Shown here: piece after piece, positions 63,621-64,000 of the stretch
Layout: every line of letters begins with the position of its first letter
How positions within the stretch are numbered: position 1 is the stretch's first letter
Assembly (NCBI RefSeq): GCF_004346685.1
Contig: NZ_SMCO01000002.1
Span: 1-64,000, forward strand
From: Sulfurirhabdus autotrophica
GTDB lineage: Bacteria > Pseudomonadota > Gammaproteobacteria > Burkholderiales > SMCO01
DNA: 64,000 nt
Direction of reading: 5' to 3'
The notes under the pieces: generated by a model
Seen by the model: the letters and a program-made list of their open reading frames with translations, nothing else
The model's database searches: none
What the model was told of the DNA's origin: nothing
Translations under genes and position numbers: made by a program

Positions 63621-64000
63621 TTACAACGCAGTATAAGGCTGACCATCGCGACCATTGCCCGTTGCGCCACTGTGAATATCATAAACACTGCCGCTCAGTG
63701 CATCTTCTGGTGGCGTAACAACCCAGCTTGTTGCACTATCGGTTATTGGATCGGGTGGAATGATGCGCAGGTATTTCTTGCTGACCAGATCATCCAGCGC
63801 GTCGGGATATTTTCCGTTATCGCCGTAAAATTTATCAATGGCATCACGCATGATATTCAGATCTTCTTTCAGCACAGCCTCTTTGGATTTTTCCAGACTA
63901 TGAAAATAGCGTGGCACAGCAATGCTTAGCAAGGTTGCAATGATCGCCATGACAACCAAAAGTTCGATCAGTGTAAATCCATTATTTTTACTGAACAGCC
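63621..64000 (-). CDS. GspG-like major pseudopilin, N-terminus beyond window
   Basis: The frame is open to the window edge and reads LFSKNNGFTLIELLVVMAII, the class III signal and helix of type II secretion major pseudopilins, then FYGDNGKYPDALDDLVSKKYLRIIPPDPIT, typical of GspG. Only the first few residues and the start codon lie outside. The complete protein would be about 130-140 residues. Confidence 0.88.
   Translation of the reverse strand, partial: LFSKNNGFTLIELLVVMAIIATLLSIAVPRYFHSLEKSKEAVLKEDLNIMRDAIDKFYGDNGKYPDALDDLVSKKYLRIIPPDPITDSATSWVVTPPEDALSGSVYDIHSGATGNGRDGQPYTAL

Overview
The window looks like the chromosome of a betaproteobacterium, most likely Nitrosomonadales and plausibly close to the Gallionellaceae. 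The reasons are a complete ccmABCDEFGHI operon, a large multihaem cytochrome/porin locus of the kind seen in iron- and sulfur-oxidising relatives, a VPLPA-CTERM protein with an EpsA-type regulator, and split pqi genes. Species assignment is inference.

Layout. 1-2.4 kb: the 3' end of a PII-like gene, then a complete IS1182-family insertion sequence and a degenerate repeat. 2.5-7.1 kb: a YkgJ-type cysteine-cluster protein, zwf, and a GH15 glucoamylase gene broken by one in-frame stop. 7.3-10.7 kb: a pqi lipid-transport operon with PqiA split into two proteins. 11-18 kb: a MoxR-DUF58-DUF4381-VWA-VWA-TPR-BatD operon. 18.1-25 kb: the ccm cytochrome c maturation operon, including a short ccmD.

25.2-38.9 kb is the centrepiece. 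On the minus strand, a membrane b-type-cytochrome-like protein, a 24-haem lysine-rich cytochrome, a cytochrome with 62 CXXCH plus one CX4CH motif (1687 aa), a TPR/beta-barrel outer-membrane protein and a second CcmI-like protein follow one another and lead into ccmA. Divergent from them are a membrane-anchored ferredoxin/flavoprotein and a monohaem cytochrome c. I infer a transmembrane extracellular electron-transfer conduit encoded beside its own haem-attachment machinery. Its direction (for example Fe(II) oxidation or export of electrons) cannot be read from sequence.

38.9-41.4 kb is an accessory patch: recombinase-site-like inverted repeats, a decayed tRNA-Asn-like sequence, a J-domain-like gene and a 178-bp mini-element whose ends resemble Tn7-type transposase-binding sites; a homologous copy lies beside the IS at 2.2 kb.

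41.4-59.3 kb (minus strand) is a probable long operon: TpsB transporter, a 3343-aa TpsA filamentous-haemagglutinin-like exoprotein, an ExbB fused to DUF2341/LamG domains, ExbD, TonB, a porin, a coiled-coil protein, an ankyrin protein and a small protein. It suggests a dedicated TonB-energised surface system. 59.5-64 kb: a secreted PstS-like binding protein, a VPLPA-CTERM protein preceded by a GEMM-I-like (cyclic di-GMP) riboswitch with an overlapping terminator, an EpsA-like LuxR regulator and two type II secretion pseudopilins, one cut by the window edge.
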